From Haloterrigena alkaliphila (GTDB lineage: Archaea > Halobacteriota > Halobacteria > Halobacteriales > Natrialbaceae), in NCBI RefSeq assembly GCF_017352155.2, contig NZ_CP071462.1:1178001-1242000 (forward strand): a stretch of DNA of 64,000 nt, in the 5' to 3' direction. Numbering within the stretch: position 1 is the stretch's first letter; every line of letters begins with the position of its first letter. This document shows positions 1-11,362 of the stretch, one piece after another. The notes under the pieces were generated by a model. It saw nothing but the letters and a program-made list of their open reading frames with translations, was not told the origin of the DNA and ran no database searches. A program made the translations under genes and the position numbers.

Positions 1-406
1 TCGCTATATGGCCATCTACCCGTGGGTCGGTCTCTACCCATTCGTCGACGGTCGCTTTGTTCGCCCAGTTCTCCGCGTTGCTCCACTTCCGAGAGTTGTT
101 CCACGGCGCCCAAGGCATCTTGTCCTGACGGGCCATCCAGAAGTCGCGCTTTTCCCAAGCGGGTGGCCAGACGTTGGTCTCGGGAGCAGTGAACTCAGCA
201 CCGTCCCACCCTTCACCCTGGCCGCCTGACTCGTCTGTCCCTGCCTCTGGGATTTGAACACCTACTTCGGTCTCCCGGCTGCCGCTTTTGGCGTCGGTGT
301 CCGCGGGAAGGTGCTGGGCGCAAAGGCTCCCGGGACTAGTCGGGTCAACAGCCTCGCGATCGCAATGCGGGAGCGTACACTGCCGGGCGGGCGGCACCAC
401 CGTCAT
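1..406 (-). CDS. Primase-polymerase-like protein, 5' part (runs off the left edge)
   Basis: An open minus-strand frame starts at an ATG at 406–404 and continues past base 1, giving about 135 residues. A strong Shine-Dalgarno GGAGGT lies 8 nt upstream (419–414). Residues 10–35 hold a probable zinc site (C-x4-C, then a C-x2-H pair). After a Gly/Glu-rich linker comes a Trp-rich block, W-E-K-R-D-F-W-M followed by K-M-P-W-A-P-W, then a W-x-N-x-x-N-W region. From family knowledge this resembles the N-terminus of primase-polymerase (replication) proteins of haloarchaeal proviruses and plasmids, in which a W-x-x-W/K-x-P-x-A-P-W motif opens the domain. The catalytic part is outside the window. The gene lies just beyond the 3' end of tRNA-Cys, a typical integration site. 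That it codes is well supported; the function is inferred. Confidence 0.65.
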   Translation of the reverse strand, partial: MTVVPPARQCTLPHCDREAVDPTSPGSLCAQHLPADTDAKSGSRETEVGVQIPEAGTDESGGQGEGWDGAEFTAPETNVWPPAWEKRDFWMARQDKMPWAPWNNSRKWSNAENWANKATVDEWVETDPRVDGHIA

Positions 407-484
407 GTCGAGGACCTCCGCTGTGAAGTGAGTGGGGGTCGTAGAGAGACACTGTTACAACTACGAGGAAATGGTATCCCCCAA

Positions 485-504
485 CAACAGCGCGGTCGCT
501 GTTG
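485..504 (-). terminator. Hairpin downstream of tRNA-Cys, possible rrn 3' end
   Basis: CAACAGCG (485–492) pairs with CGCTGTTG (497–504) around a 4-nt loop. Read on the minus strand, the pyrimidine-rich stretch TTATACCAATTTCC lies between the tRNA-Cys 3' end and the hairpin. It could mark the rrn transcript end, or be part of an attachment region for the neighbouring element. Assignment is tentative. Confidence 0.35.
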
Positions 505-525
505 GATTGTTAGGAAATTGGTATA

Positions 526-601
526 AGCCAAGGGCCGGATTTGAACCGGCGGTGGGCGGCTCTGCAGGCCGCTGCGTTCGGCCGGACTCTGCCACCTTGG
601 C
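526..601 (-). tRNA. tRNA-Cys (GCA)
   Basis: The minus strand folds into a complete cloverleaf. The acceptor stem is GCCAAGG with CCTTGGC, and the T arm contains GGTTCAAATCC. The anticodon loop is CTGCAGA, giving anticodon GCA for cysteine. The 3' CCA is not encoded. It is the last gene of the rrn operon, the usual place in haloarchaea. Its 3' end faces the primase-like gene, so this tRNA is a plausible attachment site. Confidence 0.95.
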
Positions 602-783
602 GCAGTCGTTCCTTGTCACTGCGGTCGTTTAAGCATAGCGGTACGGCACAATCGTTACGCTACGACTGTACCGTCCGAAAATATGAATATCCGAGCGAGC
701 GCCGCTGCTCGTCGGGCGAAAAACTGGGGACGCCTCCGAGTGACGGAGCCGTCCCTGCTGAGTAGTGAAATGGAGTATGAATA

Positions 784-904
784 GGTGGCGGCGAATCGGG
801 TCTCCCAGAGGCTCGCGCACTCCAGTACTCACCGAAACGCAGGCGGGCTTATCTTCCGTGTTCGGGATGGGTACGGGAGGAACCCCGCCGCTGTGGCCGC
901 CGAA
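784..904 (-). rRNA. 5S ribosomal RNA
   Basis: The roughly 121-nt minus-strand sequence has the archaeal 5S hallmarks: complementary ends (GGCGGCC near the 5' side and GCCGCC at the 3' side), the conserved CCCGAACACGGAAGATAAGC region, and GGGAGACCCG near the 3' end. It lies between the 23S and tRNA-Cys genes. The ends are estimated from the terminal stem and may be off by 1–3 nt. Confidence 0.95.
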
Positions 905-976
905 CGCCGATCAACGGAATCGAACCGTCGCCATACCAATATCGGTCTCGGCTAGTGTCTCGTGTCTCTGACCGTT

Positions 977-1012
977 GTGTACGTGTAGTCCAGTTTGCGT
1001 CCGGACCCGTTC
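977..1012 (-). other. 23S pre-rRNA processing stem, 3' arm
   Basis: The stretch GTGTACGTGTAGTCCAG (977–993), followed by a segment ending GACCCGTTC, is the inverted complement of 4008–4043 on the other side of 23S. The two paired helices, with short unpaired bases between them, are the bulge-helix-bulge arrangement cut by splicing endonuclease (EndA) to release pre-23S in archaea. endA lies at 28307–29362. Confidence 0.8.
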
Positions 1013-1039
1013 ACCGCGTCACGGATCCAATGCGATTGT

Positions 1040-3960
<2,921 letters not shown>

Positions 3961-4007
3961 GTTCATCGGATCGGCGATTGCGAGATGCAATCACGTATGT
4001 GACCCGG

Positions 4008-4043
4008 GAACGGGTCCAGTGGACGCCTGGACTACACGTACAC
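4008..4043 (-). other. 23S pre-rRNA processing stem, 5' arm
   Basis: This is the partner of 977–1012. GAACGGGTCC (4008–4017) and CTGGACTACACGTACAC (4027–4043) are complementary to the downstream arm, separated by short bulges. It lies in the spacer between tRNA-Ala and the 23S 5' end, where the haloarchaeal processing helix is expected. Confidence 0.8.
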
Positions 4044-4188
4044 ACGGTCTCATCTGCACGCCGTAGACGCGGCGTGCATTAACCCTTCCCAGCCACGTTT
4101 ACACGGGCTGGTGCATCGGTTTGCGTTCGGATTAGATCGGAAGTGCCTGTCCCACTTAAGGGACACGATCCCGATCCGCTCCGAGTCA

Positions 4189-4260
4189 TGGACCCACAGG
4201 GATTCGAACCCTGGGCATCCTCCTTGCAAAGGAGGCACTCTACCACTGAGCTATGGGCCC
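4189..4260 (-). tRNA. tRNA-Ala (TGC)
   Basis: The minus strand gives a cloverleaf with acceptor stem GGGCCCA/TGGGTCC, D arm TAGCTCAGTGGTAGA, anticodon loop TTTGCAA (anticodon TGC) and T arm GGTTCGAATCC. CCA is not encoded. It sits in the 16S–23S spacer, the standard haloarchaeal arrangement. Confidence 0.96.
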
Positions 4261-4262
4261 AC

Positions 4263-4291
4263 CCCTACCGAGCCGTCACGGCTCGGTAGGG
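4263..4291 (-). other. Strong hairpin in the 16S–tRNA-Ala spacer
   Basis: CCCTACCGAGCC and GGCTCGGTAGGG form a 12-bp perfect stem with a short loop, immediately upstream of the tRNA-Ala 5' end in the transcript. A role in folding or in separating the 16S and tRNA processing domains is inferred. Confidence 0.6.
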
Positions 4292-4297
4292 AGCGAA

Positions 4298-4331
4298 ATG
4301 TTAGCCTTGGTAGTTCAAAGGTGCCCGATCG
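4298..4331 (-). other. 16S pre-rRNA processing stem, 3' arm
   Basis: ATGTTAGCCTTGGTAG (4298–4313), followed by a segment containing GCCCGATCG, is the inverted complement of 5989–6022 upstream of 16S. A short central helix with small bulges on both sides lies between two long helices: the bulge-helix-bulge motif cleaved by EndA in pre-16S. Confidence 0.85.
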
Positions 4332-4417
4332 GCCGAACGGATGGTCGATCGAACGTGGACTGCGTGGCGCGACGCGCCACGACTTGTGGGCTGGGGCGGC
4401 GCCCCAGTCCCGGTCTG

Positions 4418-5892
<1,475 letters not shown>

Positions 5893-5988
5893 GCTATCTG
5901 ATCTCCCCGTGTGGGGAGGGTCTGTTGGCGGTGAATGTTGGTACACACTCACACATGGGTCCACGTTCGGTGACCGTTGATCGCCGAC

Positions 5989-6022
5989 CGATCGGGCGTC
6001 ACCGAACTACCAAGGCTAACAT
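5989..6022 (-). other. 16S pre-rRNA processing stem, 5' arm
   Basis: CGATCGGGC (5989–5997) and CTACCAAGGCTAACAT (6007–6022) pair with 4298–4331 on the far side of 16S. The interrupting bases form the bulges of a bulge-helix-bulge. The motif lies in the 16S leader between promoter P1 and the mature 5' end. Confidence 0.85.
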
Positions 6023-6195
6023 CAGATCCCATCTGTACGGCGGACCGCAGGGGTGGAATCCTCATCTCCTTCGGACCTATTCGTAAGTCTTCGGGGGTAC
6101 ATAACCCCTTCGGACTGCGAGTGGTCCGAGATGACGGAACGAGTTGAACGTCCCGTCGATCACATCTTCTTTGCAATCACATCCGAAGCCCCGTA

Positions 6196-6216
6196 CACAT
6201 ATAAGGGCGTCGGATC
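6196..6216 (-). promoter_or_regulatory. rrn promoter P1
   Basis: Read on the minus strand, GATCCGACGCCCTTATATG matches the motif repeated in P2–P4. CTTATA is the TATA-like box. Transcription would start about 25 nt further, at roughly 6175, leading into the 16S leader. Confidence 0.7.
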
Positions 6217-6277
6217 GCTGCCGCGCCGAAAGCCGCATCCGGCGAGGCGTTTGCGATCCGAACTGAACGCCCGGTCA

Positions 6278-6297
6278 CGGATAAGGGCAACGGATCA
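6278..6297 (-). promoter_or_regulatory. rrn promoter P2
   Basis: Minus-strand GATCCGTTGCCCTTATCCG, 80 nt upstream of P1 and nearly identical to it. The TATA-like element is CTTATC. Tandem promoters are known for haloarchaeal rrn operons. Confidence 0.7.
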
Positions 6298-6349
6298 CTG
6301 CAACCGGCGTGGCCGGCTGCGAGCACATCACGTTCGAAATGCCCTGATA

Positions 6350-6368
6350 CGGATAAGGCCATCGGATC
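6350..6368 (-). promoter_or_regulatory. rrn promoter P3
   Basis: Minus-strand GATCCGATGGCCTTATCCG repeats the P2 motif 72 nt further upstream. The TATA-like element is CTTATC. Confidence 0.7.
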
Positions 6369-6482
6369 GAACCGACGGGCCGTGTACGGGAGTGGATGCA
6401 GTGCCTGCCTCCGTGCCGGAACGCGGCCGGAGGGGACGCGGCGAGTTGCGCCACGTCGTTCGCATTAGTGTGGAAGCCCGGG

Positions 6483-6507
6483 TTCGTATATAAGGCCGTC
6501 GAAGCGG
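6483..6507 (-). promoter_or_regulatory. rrn promoter P4
   Basis: Minus-strand CTTCGACGGCCTTATATACG is the most distal repeat, 137 nt above P3. It has the same GCCTTAT core with a TATATA extension. It lacks the upstream GATCCG of the other three. Confidence 0.6.
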
Positions 6508-6828
6508 ACGACCATCGGAACCCGCTACCATGGCACGGTTTTTCACCGGCCGTTACGGCAGCTCCACTCGTACCTGTGGCGGTGTACGAGCCAGTGGAGA
6601 ACGGAGCATCAGCCGACGGTGCCGACGGGTATATCACGCGGGCGGAGGTCGACCGGTCATCCCGTCCTCGCAGACGCGGTCTGGCCGAATGAGACCCGCG
6701 TGGGTCGTACTCGAGCGCGCACGCGCAAGAAGGTGTCGCGACGCGAGCGACGGCCGACGGGTGTGTCAGGCCCTCGAGGACGAACGCATCGATGCCGATA
6801 AACCACGTGCGTCGTAACGAGTACACGA
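6508..6828. other. Intergenic region between rrn promoters and the regulator gene
   Basis: I see no supported gene here. A TATA-like GATAAAC at about 6795–6801 lies roughly 30 nt before the regulator gene start at 6829 and probably serves it. Confidence 0.5.
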
Positions 6829-7206
6829 ATGGTCCGGGACCCGATCACTTCGGAGTCGACGCCGTCTGCAGAGGAGATCTGCTCTGCGCTCGACGATCCC
6901 GACTGCCGTGAGATCATCCGCAATCTCGACGAACCCATGACGGCTTCGGAGTTGACGAATCGGTGTGAGATCCCCCAATCGACGCTGTATCGCAAGCTCG
7001 AGTTGTTGACCGACTCGACGCTGCTCGAGGAGTCGACGGAAATTCGCCAAGACGGACACCACGCGAGCAAGTACGCGGTCGCGTTCGACGAGATCACGCT
7101 GACGCTGGACGAGGATCGATCGCTGGCGGTCCAGATCGAACGACCGGCCCGGACGGCGGACGAACGGCTGGCCGAGCTGTGGTCGGAGGTGCGAAAGGAG
7201 ACATGA
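6829..7206 (+). CDS. Winged-helix transcriptional regulator (ArsR-like)
   Basis: This 125-residue cytosolic protein carries a winged helix at about residues 15–75. The recognition segment resembles MTASELTNRCEIPQSTLYRK, a typical helix-turn-helix of the haloarchaeal HTH_20/ArsR-like class, followed by an ESTEIRQDGHH wing and a C-terminal helix rich in Glu and Arg. No Cys-rich metal-sensing motif is seen (only three Cys, not clustered). The stop overlaps the start of the next gene (ATGA), so the two are co-transcribed. In haloarchaea such regulator/three-helix membrane pairs are common; the signal sensed is unknown. Start chosen at the ATG about 30 nt after a TATA-like box. Confidence 0.88.
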   Translation: MVRDPITSESTPSAEEICSALDDPDCREIIRNLDEPMTASELTNRCEIPQSTLYRKLELLTDSTLLEESTEIRQDGHHASKYAVAFDEITLTLDEDRSLAVQIERPARTADERLAELWSEVRKET

Positions 7207-7499
7207 TACCGTACGATACGAACGCCACCGAGGTAGCACTCGCGCTGGCGGTCGTCAAAACGCTCGTGCTCGTGGTCGGCAGCGTTATCACGTACTTCGC
7301 GTTCAAGGCGTACCGTCGGACGCGACAGCGTGCGCTGGGGTATCTCGCCGGCGGCTTCGGACTCGTGACGCTCGGACTCGTGCTCGCGGGGATGCTCTAC
7401 GAACTCCTCGGGGTCCAGCTCGCGATGGGGATCTTGCTCGAAAGTCTGCTCGTACTGGCCGGGTTCCTCGTGATCGCCTACTCGTTGTACGTTCAGTGA
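7203..7499 (+). CDS. Small three-helix membrane protein (DUF7521-like)
   Basis: This 98-residue protein overlaps the upstream regulator stop by 4 nt (ATGA). A longer in-frame start at 7179 would lie inside the regulator gene, so the overlap start is preferred. Three hydrophobic helices are visible at about residues 12–31, 44–66 and 71–95, with a basic cytosolic loop (KAYRRTRQR) between the first and second. From family knowledge it fits the haloarchaeal DUF7521 group that accompanies ArsR-like regulators. It may tether or inform the regulator; this is inference. Confidence 0.8.
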   Translation: MIPYDTNATEVALALAVVKTLVLVVGSVITYFAFKAYRRTRQRALGYLAGGFGLVTLGLVLAGMLYELLGVQLAMGILLESLLVLAGFLVIAYSLYVQ

Positions 7500-7514
7500 G
7501 CGCCGAGGGCGGGA

Positions 7515-8675
7515 TCAGCCCTCGTAGCCGGCGTCGACCATGACTTCTGCGAACTCGTCGGACCCCATCGCCTCTTCGTAGACGATCGCGGTCGCCATCC
7601 CGCCGGGGTAGCGGCCGTCGGTGGTGACGTGATCGACCTTGTGACAGTGGACCGGGTAGATGCCGGGATCGCCGTCGGCCGTGAACTCGAGGGTGAGTCG
7701 CTCGGCGGGGGCGATGGGGACGACGTCCTGTTCGTAGCGGGCCGCCTCGGGAATCGAACTGCCCTCCTCTTCGACGACCGTGAACCGGTGGCCGTGGGTG
7801 TGGAACGCGTGGGTCTCGTACCCCGCGTTGACGACGTGGACCCGAACCGTCTCGCCCTGGGAGAGCACGAGCGGCGACCCGAGTTCGGGGTGGAACGTCG
7901 ACGGAGCGCTCCGGCCGTTGACGGTGTAGAAGTTCGGCCGTCGGTCCCCGGCGTCGTACTCGGCGTCGCCGCCCGCTTCCATCTCGTGGAGTCGGCCGTC
8001 CCACTCCCGGAGCGTCAGGAAGTACTCGCGGTCGGGAGCCTCGTACCCCTCGGGATCGACGCGGATGACGCCGTACATCCCCATGTCGAGGTGGTTGTGG
8101 GTCTGCACGTGGCAGTGATAGAAGTGCGTCCCGGGGACGTCTCCCTCGAAGACGTACGTCTTCTGCTCGCCCGGGTTGACTTTCGTCCGGGTGGTGACGG
8201 GTGCGCCGTCGTCTTTCCAGGACTTGCCGACCGCGTGGACGTGGACGGTGTGCGGGCGTTCGTGAGTATTGTCGAACGTGAGTTCGAACGATTCGCCTTC
8301 CTGCATGCGGTAGATCGGGCCCGGCGCGCTCGGCGGGAGGTCGTCGGCCTGCCACGCCCACACTTCGGGGAGTTCCACCGGCCCGCCCTTCGCCTCGTCG
8401 GTGACGAGCTGGTGGCGAGCGGAGACGGTCCGAAGCGTCGACGTGTGGTCCCGCTCGGCGAGGTCGACGATCTGGGGCGGTGCGGTGTACTCGTAGTCGG
8501 TCAGCGGACCCGCGTCCTCGTTCTCGGTCCCGTTCTCGGGTTCGTCACCGCTTCCGTCGTCGGGACTCGAGAGGGTGGACGTACAGCCGGCGAGCGCACC
8601 GAGCGCGCCCGCACCGGCCATCGAGAGGAGCGTTCGGCGGTGGAGCGCAGGGGACGTGGTGGACGGTGTGGTCAT
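7515..8675 (-). CDS. Two-domain multicopper oxidase, Tat-exported lipoprotein
   Basis: The 386-residue product starts with a Tat motif (R-R-T-L-L-S at 13–18) and a lipobox L-A-G-C (Cys31), so it is exported folded and lipid-anchored outside the membrane. Copper ligand motifs are clear: H-V-H at 145–147, H-F-Y-H-C-H at 184–189, H-A-F-H-T-H-G-H at 289–296 and H-C-H-K-V-D-H at 343–349. Two cupredoxin domains make it shorter than three-domain laccases. It probably oxidises metals or small electron donors with O2; the exact substrate cannot be told. A TATA-like CTCCTTTAG at about 8693–8702 lies 25 nt before the ATG, so the mRNA is nearly leaderless. The frame stays open upstream to 10397, but that part is antisense to lpdA. 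Confidence 0.92.
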   Translation of the reverse strand: MTTPSTTSPALHRRTLLSMAGAGALGALAGCTSTLSSPDDGSGDEPENGTENEDAGPLTDYEYTAPPQIVDLAERDHTSTLRTVSARHQLVTDEAKGGPVELPEVWAWQADDLPPSAPGPIYRMQEGESFELTFDNTHERPHTVHVHAVGKSWKDDGAPVTTRTKVNPGEQKTYVFEGDVPGTHFYHCHVQTHNHLDMGMYGVIRVDPEGYEAPDREYFLTLREWDGRLHEMEAGGDAEYDAGDRRPNFYTVNGRSAPSTFHPELGSPLVLSQGETVRVHVVNAGYETHAFHTHGHRFTVVEEEGSSIPEAARYEQDVVPIAPAERLTLEFTADGDPGIYPVHCHKVDHVTTDGRYPGGMATAIVYEEAMGSDEFAEVMVDAGYEG

Positions 8676-8863
8676 ATTTGAGTAGAGGATCCCCCTACTA
8701 AAGGAGTAATACGGTAATTCCCGTCGATCGGGAAATAGCAGGCCGCTACGGCCCGTTAACACGGGCCACAGAAGACCGACGCTGGCTCGAGAAACGGGAA
8801 GAGAACCGTGAACCGATCGTCGCAGACGGACAGAGCGCCGTCGCGCGTCGAGCGGCCGCCCGC

Positions 8864-10339
8864 CTACCGGTTCAGCGTGTGAATCGCGTGGCCGAGCGCG
8901 TTCTCGGCGGCCTCCATCACCGACTCCGAGAGGGTCGGATGGGCGTGAACCGTCGCGGCGACGTCCTCGAGGGTCGCACCCAGTTCGATCGCGAGGCCGA
9001 GTTCCGCGATCAGTTCGGAGGCCTCGGGGCCGACGATGGAGGCGCCGAGGACGTACCCCTCGGATTCCTCGGCGACGACCTTGACGAAGCCGTCCGAGTC
9101 TCCGGTGGTCAGCGCGCGGCCGCTCGCTCGGAACGGGAACTGCCCGACGACGGTTTCGAAGCCGGCCTCCTGGGCCTCGGACTCGGTCATCCCGACCGTC
9201 GCGATCTCGGGATCGGTGAAGACGACCGCCGGCATCGCCTGGTAGTCGATCGCCGCGGGTTCGCCGGCGATGACCTCGGCGGCGACCTGTCCCTCCGTGC
9301 TTCCCTTGTGGGCGAGCATCGGTTCGCCCGCAACGTCGCCGACGGCGAAGATGTGATCGACGTTCGTGCGTGCGCGCGAATCGGTCCGAATGAAGCCGCG
9401 GTCGTCCGTCTCGACGCCGGCCGCCTCGAGGTCGAGCGTGTCCGAGACGGGTTCGCGGCCGACGGCGACGAGCACCGTCTCGACGTCGATGTTGAGGCGC
9501 TCGTCCTCCTCTTCGATCGTTTCGGCTTCGGCACTTCCCCCATCTGCAGCGGCAGTGTCGACAGGCTCGGCGACGACGCGGATGCCGTCTCCGGGTTCGT
9601 ACCACTCCGAGGCGGTGTAGCCGAAGTGGAACTCGATCCCGAGTTCCTCCGCTCGTTTTTTGACCGGCCGTGTGAGGTCGTCGTCGTACCCCGGCAAGGC
9701 CGAGTCGAGCATCTCGACGACCGTGACGTCGGTCCCCAGTTTGGCGTAGACGCTCGCCAGTTCCATGCCGATGTAGCCCGCGCCGACGACCGCGAGCGAG
9801 TCGGGGACGGAGTCGAGCGCGAGCGCCTGTCGCGAGTTCAACACGGGATCGTCGTCGAACGAGAAGTCGGGGATCGAGATGGGCCGCGAGCCGGTGGCGA
9901 CGATGGCGTGTTCGAACTCCAGCGTCTCCGATCCCTGTCCCTCGCCGCTGTGAGAGACCCGGGCCGTGTGCTCGTCCGTGAAGGTGGCCCGCCCCTCGAG
10001 CAGGTTGACCCCGTTGGCCTTGCAGAGCTTTTCGACCCCGCCGGTGAGCTGGTCGACGACGCCGTCCTTCCAGTCGACCATCCCGGCGAGATCGATCGCG
10101 GGGTCGGCGTGGATCCCCATCTCCTCGGCGGTGGCGGCCTCGTGGGCGACGTCGGTCGCCGTGATCAGCGCCTTCGAGGGAATACAGCCGTGATTCAGAC
10201 AGGTGCCTCCGTAGGCCTCCTTTTCGACGAGCGTGACGTCCAGATCGAGCTGTCCGGCCCGGATCGCGGCGGTGTAGCCGGCGGGGCCGGCGCCGACGAC
10301 CAGGACGTCCGTTCCAGTGGTGACATCTCCGACGACCAT
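8864..10339 (-). CDS. lpdA: Dihydrolipoamide dehydrogenase (E3)
   Basis: This FAD-dependent enzyme of 491 residues reoxidises dihydrolipoyl groups with NAD+ as the E3 subunit of 2-oxoacid dehydrogenase complexes and the glycine cleavage system. The N-terminal FAD site is V-G-A-G-P-A-G-Y, followed by the redox disulfide G-G-T-C-L-N-H-G-C-I-P-S-K. An NAD-binding V-V-G-A-G-Y-I-G-M-E lies mid-protein, A-V-G-D-V-A-G follows, and the C-terminal dimer domain has H-A-H-P-T-L-S-E with the catalytic His. Start taken at the second Met, after a purine-rich GGGGGCC; an upstream Met adds 13 unconserved residues. The E1/E2 genes are on the same strand 1 kb upstream, separated by an inserted plus-strand gene pair. 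Confidence 0.95.
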   Translation of the reverse strand: MVVGDVTTGTDVLVVGAGPAGYTAAIRAGQLDLDVTLVEKEAYGGTCLNHGCIPSKALITATDVAHEAATAEEMGIHADPAIDLAGMVDWKDGVVDQLTGGVEKLCKANGVNLLEGRATFTDEHTARVSHSGEGQGSETLEFEHAIVATGSRPISIPDFSFDDDPVLNSRQALALDSVPDSLAVVGAGYIGMELASVYAKLGTDVTVVEMLDSALPGYDDDLTRPVKKRAEELGIEFHFGYTASEWYEPGDGIRVVAEPVDTAAADGGSAEAETIEEEDERLNIDVETVLVAVGREPVSDTLDLEAAGVETDDRGFIRTDSRARTNVDHIFAVGDVAGEPMLAHKGSTEGQVAAEVIAGEPAAIDYQAMPAVVFTDPEIATVGMTESEAQEAGFETVVGQFPFRASGRALTTGDSDGFVKVVAEESEGYVLGASIVGPEASELIAELGLAIELGATLEDVAATVHAHPTLSESVMEAAENALGHAIHTLNR

Positions 10340-10509
10340 AGGCCCCCTTGCACCCCGAAGACGGTGTAACTGTTGCAAACCATTTCTCTGTCGACACGAT
10401 CGGGGCGGATCGTCATCAGTCGACTGACGGACCGTGACTAGCCGAAACGCACGAATCGCTCGCTCGGGTGGTAGATAGAACTATTCGGCTCGCTCTCTCA
10501 CAAAGGGAT

Positions 10510-11112
10510 ATGGGCGGTATCGAACTGCAGGACGACGAACTAATCGTCGAGCGACCGCCGAACGCGCTCGACGAACTGGCAATCGAGTTCTCGTCTCTGC
10601 TATCGGACTGCGACGTCGACCACGTGTTCATCGCGGGCTATATCGCAATTCTAACCGGGCGAGCCAGAGCAACCGACGATATCGACGTCCTCATCGAGCG
10701 ACTCTCGGCGGAAGAGATCGACGCGCTCGTCGAGAAACTACGAGCGAGCGACTACTGGGGCCCCGCGATGCCACTCGATTCGATGTACGAAAACCTCTCG
10801 GAGGGAACGAACATCTGGATCGCACCGGACGAGCAAATGACGCCACATCTCGAGGTGAAATTTCCGACCGACGAGTTCGATCGCGCGTCACTCGCGAACG
10901 CCATCGACGCGCAGATCGGCGGCGCAACCGTTCCGATCGGACCGCTCGAACTCCAGATCGCGTATAAACTCTATCTCGGTAGCCAGAAGGACCTCGAGGA
11001 CGCTGCACACCTGTACGCGCTGTTCGGGGAAACGCTTAGGCGAGACGCACTCGAAAAGTGGGTGAACGAACTGGACGTCACAGACCGGTATGAGCAACTC
11101 AGAGAAATTTGA
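10510..11112 (+). CDS. Nucleotidyltransferase-fold protein (possible toxin-like)
   Basis: The 200-residue protein has a central F-I-A-G-Y-I-A-I-L-T-G-R-A-R-A-T-D-D-I-D-V block. The T-D-D-I-D pattern matches the D-x-D metal site of nucleotidyltransferase-fold enzymes, and the preceding helix-Gly-Arg resembles the AbiEii/DUF6036 branch. A second acidic strand (E-V-K-F) could carry the third metal ligand. The next gene overlaps its 3' end by 23 nt, so they form a two-gene unit. It sits between the E2 and E3 genes on the opposite strand, where haloarchaea usually have none. A toxin–antitoxin or antibiotic-type transferase role is possible, not shown. Start at the second in-frame Met; an earlier Met is at 10468. 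Confidence 0.72.
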   Translation: MGGIELQDDELIVERPPNALDELAIEFSSLLSDCDVDHVFIAGYIAILTGRARATDDIDVLIERLSAEEIDALVEKLRASDYWGPAMPLDSMYENLSEGTNIWIAPDEQMTPHLEVKFPTDEFDRASLANAIDAQIGGATVPIGPLELQIAYKLYLGSQKDLEDAAHLYALFGETLRRDALEKWVNELDVTDRYEQLREI

Positions 11113-11350
11113 CGCGCTGGACGAGAAACACGAGCGGAATCGGCGACAGCGCCTCGCTGCTATCAAACGCTGGGCGGACTACATCGCCGACAATCCGGCC
11201 GACGTGTGGGGGCCACAACAGAACGCCGTCGTGAACGCACAACTCGAGAGCGCGAGCGCGGCCGATCTCGGTGTCGAACACGAACGGCGAGTCCGGGAGT
11301 TCGCCGAATCGGTCGACGCCGACCGTCCGGACGACGACGGCGACTCGTAA
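11090..11350 (+). CDS. Small helical partner of the nucleotidyltransferase-like protein
   Basis: An 86-residue, highly charged protein whose start lies 23 nt inside the upstream gene, suggesting translational coupling. The first 45 residues look helical (K-F-D-A-L-D-E-K-H-E-R-N-R-R-Q-R), followed by W-A-D-Y and W-G-P-Q-Q motifs and an acidic tail. No known domain is recognised. As the partner of a nucleotidyltransferase-fold protein it could be an antitoxin or accessory subunit; this rests only on position. Confidence 0.65.
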   Translation: MSNSEKFDALDEKHERNRRQRLAAIKRWADYIADNPADVWGPQQNAVVNAQLESASAADLGVEHERRVREFAESVDADRPDDDGDS

Positions 11351-11362
11351 CTGCCGAGGCGA

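Noticed and set aside
7515-10397. A single 960-codon open frame on the minus strand
   Set aside because: Only its last 386 codons are the multicopper oxidase. The upstream part is antisense to, or out of frame with, lpdA and is Arg/Gly-rich nonsense.
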